A stretch of DNA of 7,267 nt, from NCBI GenBank assembly GCA_900545875.1, contig URAQ01000077.1, forward strand, positions 1-7,267, read 5' to 3'. The position numbers were made by a program, and so were the translations under genes. Within the stretch, counting starts at the first letter, position 1. Each line of letters begins with the position of its first letter. The notes below the pieces were generated by a model that worked only from the letters and a program-made list of their open reading frames with translations, was not told the origin of the DNA and searched no databases. The DNA comes from an uncultured Collinsella sp. GTDB taxonomy: Bacteria; Actinomycetota; Coriobacteriia; Coriobacteriales; Coriobacteriaceae. Positions 5,389-7,267 of the stretch are shown in pieces.

Positions 5389-5425
5389 AAAATGGCCAAA
5401 CCGCTCATGCCAAGCGATTCGGCCA
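5389..5425 (-). terminator. probable terminator of the suf operon
   Basis: Arms 5393-5405 and 5413-5425 pair as TGGCC, an AAAC/ATTC stretch with two pairs and two mismatches, then CGCT, around a 7-base loop. On the minus strand the stem is followed by TTTTCTATT. It lies about 30 bases after the sufU stop and abuts the stop codon of the convergent RAYT-like gene. On the plus strand there is no T run, so I see no good terminator for the RAYT-like gene. Confidence 0.55.
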
Positions 5426-5443
5426 ACAAAATACTTAAGATTT

Positions 5444-5472
5444 GGGACAAATACTACTGATTATTTTGTCCC
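5444..5472. other. hairpin spanning the sufU stop codon
   Basis: GGGACAAA (5444-5451) and TTTGTCCC (5465-5472) are perfect 8-base complements around a 13-base loop that contains the sufU TAG stop (5454-5456). No T run follows on either strand. It may protect the transcript 3' end or be chance. Confidence 0.4.
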
Positions 5473-5888
5473 GTGAGCATGCCGTTGAGGGTGCGCCAGG
5501 CGAGCTCGGCGCATTTGACGCGGGCGGGCATGTGCGAGATGTCCTGGAGCTGGGCGGCTTCGTCCAGGTCTTCCAGGTCGTCCTCGGAGAGCTGCTCGCC
5601 GCGGATCATGGCAAGGAAGAGCTCTGCTAGGCGGCGAGCTTCCTCGACGGTCTCGCCGGTGATGAGGTCGGCCATGATGTCGGCGCTGGCCTGGCTGATG
5701 GCGCAGCCGTGGCCGGTAAAGGAGGCCTCCTCGATCACGCCGTTCTCGACGCGCAGCTGCAAGGTGAGCTCGTCGCCGCAGCTGGGGTTGATGCCGTCGT
5801 GCTCGTGCGTGGGAGCATCCATCTCATACTTATAGTCGGGGTGCGAGTTGTGCTCCATAAACGTGGTGGAGGTGTACAGATTACCCAT
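5454..5888 (-). CDS. sufU: SufU: Fe-S assembly sulfur-transfer/scaffold protein
   Basis: The protein has 144 residues, normal for SufU. All the zinc/active-site ligands are seen: Cys37 and Asp39 in NPSCGDELTL, Cys62 in TGHGCAISQASADIM, and Cys126 in ARVKCAELAW. In characterised Gram-positive SUF systems, SufU binds zinc, accepts persulfide sulfur from SufS through its first Cys, and hands it to SufBCD. The insert between the second and third Cys (about residues 78-120) is the SufU-type one, which separates it from IscU. The start ATG 5888 is inside the end of sufS (8 shared bases, ATGGGTAA) and has GGAGA about 7 bases upstream; an in-frame ATG at 5981 would lie deep inside sufS and is unlikely. 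It is the last gene of the suf operon. Confidence 0.96.
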   Translation of the reverse strand: MGNLYTSTTFMEHNSHPDYKYEMDAPTHEHDGINPSCGDELTLQLRVENGVIEEASFTGHGCAISQASADIMADLITGETVEEARRLAELFLAMIRGEQLSEDDLEDLDEAAQLQDISHMPARVKCAELAWRTLNGMLTGQNNQ

Positions 5889-7206
5889 TGAACGTTCTCC
5901 AAACGTGATGCAGGCCGGCGATGAACTTGTCGATGTCGGCCTTGTCGTTGTAGAAGGCCACGCTGGCGCGGCAGCAGGCAAGGTTCTCGACGCCCAGCCA
6001 GGTGAGCAGCGGCTGCGCGCAGTGGTGGCCGGCGCGTATGCAGACGCCGTCCATGTCCATGATGCTCGCGACGTCGTGCGGGTGGATGCCCTTGACGTTA
6101 AAGCTCACAACGCCGTGGTGGTTGTCCCAATAGATGGAGCCGATGATCTGGACAAAGTCGAGCTGCATGAGCTCGCCCATCAGATAGTGGACGAGTGCCT
6201 GCTCGCGGGCCTGGATGTTCTCGTAACCCACGGTGTTGACCAGGTAGTCGAGTGCCGCACCCGTGGCGAAGATGCCGGCGGCGTCCTGCGTGCCGGCCTC
6301 GAATTTCTCGGGAACGGGCGCCCAGACGGCGTCCTGCTCGGTGACCGAATCGATCATCTCACCGCCGGTAAGCACTGGCGGCATGGCGTTGAGCAGGTCC
6401 ATCTTGCCCCACAGCACGCCGATGCCCATGGGGCCCATGGCCTTGTGCGCGCTAAAGGCAAAGAAGTCGGCGCCCAGGTCGGCCACATCGACCGGCATGT
6501 GCGGCAGCGACTGCGCGCCGTCGACGACCAGATAGCCGCCGTACTTGTGCACGAGCTTGCCGAGGTTCTTGACCGGGTTCTCGACTCCTAGCACGTTGGA
6601 GACCTGACCCACGGCCAGGATCTTGGTCTTGGGTCCCACCTTGGCCAGAACCTCCTCGGTGGTGAGCTGGCCGGTCTTGGTGGGATAGAGGTAGACGAGC
6701 TTGGCGCCGGTCTCGCGGCAGACCTGCTGCCACGGAATCAGGTTGGAGTGGTGCTCCATGATGGTGATGACGACCTCGTCACCGGGCTCGAGCACCGTGG
6801 GTGCAAAGCTCTTGGCGACCAGGTTGAGCGACTCGCTCGTGTTGCGGGTGAAGACGACCTCGTTGGCCTGTGAGGCACCGATGAGGTCGGCGATCTGCTG
6901 GCGGACTTTCGCGATGGCGTCGGTGGCCTCGACGGACAGCGAGTACAGGCCACGCAGGGGGTTGGCGTTCATGCGCTGATAGAAGTCGCGCTCGGCGTCG
7001 AGCACGCAGGCAGGGCGCTGCGCGGTGGCGGCACTATCGAGGAAGGCGATCTCGGGGTGTTGCTGGAACAGCGGGAACTGTGCCTTGTAGGGATTGGTCT
7101 CGATGTCGACGGTAGGCCAGCCGCGCGAGGCCTCGTCGCTGGCGTCGAGCTCCATAGGCTCCGGTGCGGTACAGGTATCGCATTTAACGTGCTCGGTGTC
7201 GATCAT
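5881..7206 (-). CDS. sufS: SufS: cysteine desulfurase (PLP-dependent)
   Basis: The protein has 441 residues. It converts cysteine to alanine and holds the sulfur as a persulfide for transfer to SufU. Visible landmarks: FLDSAATAQRP (about 54-64), the PLP-contacting HH of EHHSNLIPW, DGAQSLPHMPVD for the cofactor ring, FSAHKAMGPMG with the Schiff-base Lys255, and RAGHHCAQPLL with the persulfide Cys396. This short catalytic loop is the group II (SufS) type and not IscS. It is longer than usual SufS (about 405) because of an N-terminal extension of some 33 residues that carries CDTC (Cys9, Cys12). The start ATG 7206 is supported by AGGAG upstream and by an ATGA overlap with the preceding gene. It is co-transcribed with the upstream gene and sufU. 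Confidence 0.96.
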   Translation of the reverse strand: MIDTEHVKCDTCTAPEPMELDASDEASRGWPTVDIETNPYKAQFPLFQQHPEIAFLDSAATAQRPACVLDAERDFYQRMNANPLRGLYSLSVEATDAIAKVRQQIADLIGASQANEVVFTRNTSESLNLVAKSFAPTVLEPGDEVVITIMEHHSNLIPWQQVCRETGAKLVYLYPTKTGQLTTEEVLAKVGPKTKILAVGQVSNVLGVENPVKNLGKLVHKYGGYLVVDGAQSLPHMPVDVADLGADFFAFSAHKAMGPMGIGVLWGKMDLLNAMPPVLTGGEMIDSVTEQDAVWAPVPEKFEAGTQDAAGIFATGAALDYLVNTVGYENIQAREQALVHYLMGELMQLDFVQIIGSIYWDNHHGVVSFNVKGIHPHDVASIMDMDGVCIRAGHHCAQPLLTWLGVENLACCRASVAFYNDKADIDKFIAGLHHVWRTFNG

Positions 7207-7267
7207 GCGAGCTCCTCTTCAAAGTTGTCGATCAGGTTGTTGCCCAGGCGGACGACGGCGGCGCGGG
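7203..7267 (-). CDS. 3' end of upstream suf operon gene, probably sufD or sufB (partial)
   Basis: Only the last 20 codons are in the window, ending RLGNNLIDNFEEELA then TGA at 7205-7203. The TGA overlaps the sufS start as ATGA, so the genes are translationally linked. In SUF operons the gene before sufS is usually sufD or sufB, and an acidic helical end fits, but the fragment is too short to identify by itself. Confidence 0.6.
   Translation of the reverse strand, partial: RAAVVRLGNNLIDNFEEELA

Noticed and set aside
5848..6591. 247-codon plus-strand frame opposite sufS
   Set aside because: Shadow of sufS; its repetitive Val/Asp/His/Ala composition is typical of reverse reading of GC-rich codons.

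Overview
This is a bacterial window of about 60% GC with compact, mostly minus-strand operons. Gene content (a SUF Fe-S machinery of sufS-sufU type, a GGGtGRT protein with a partner scaffold, a NadB/FrdA-like flavoprotein, and a CTT-anticodon tRNA-Lys) suggests an anaerobic Gram-positive. A Coriobacteriia member such as Collinsella is my best guess. That is inferred from protein style and codon use, not from a marker gene.

Layout: (1) 1-569 is a plus-strand tRNA-Lys locus. It has one copy cut by the window edge, one complete copy, a rho-independent terminator, a duplicated tRNA-tail/terminator segment, and a stretch dense in hairpins and palindromes that I do not think codes for protein. (2) 570-2096 (minus) encodes a FAD-dependent oxidoreductase of the NadB/fumarate reductase fold. 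A 22-bp near-perfect inverted repeat lies about 140-205 bp upstream of its start. (3) 4175-2418 (minus) is a two-gene operon, 18 bp apart, closed by a strong terminator. It encodes a divergent IscU/SufU/NifU-like scaffold followed by a GGGtGRT protein, a conserved family of unknown function. (4) 4579-5388 (plus) encodes a REP-associated-type Y1 transposase (RAYT) with intact HxH but Ser where the catalytic Tyr normally sits, plus a C-terminal helix-turn-helix. (5) 7267-5454 (minus) is the 3' part of a suf operon: the tail of an upstream gene (probably sufD or sufB), sufS and sufU, each overlapping the next, closed by a probable terminator.

How they fit together: SufS takes sulfur from cysteine and passes it to SufU for Fe-S assembly on the SufBCD complex. 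Nearby, the second operon encodes another scaffold-fold protein that has lost the canonical Cys-Gly-Asp ligand motif but keeps other cysteines, always beside a partner of unknown role. That pair is the best candidate for an undescribed system. The RAYT-like gene separates the two operons and may be a domesticated DNA-binding or nuclease-derived protein.
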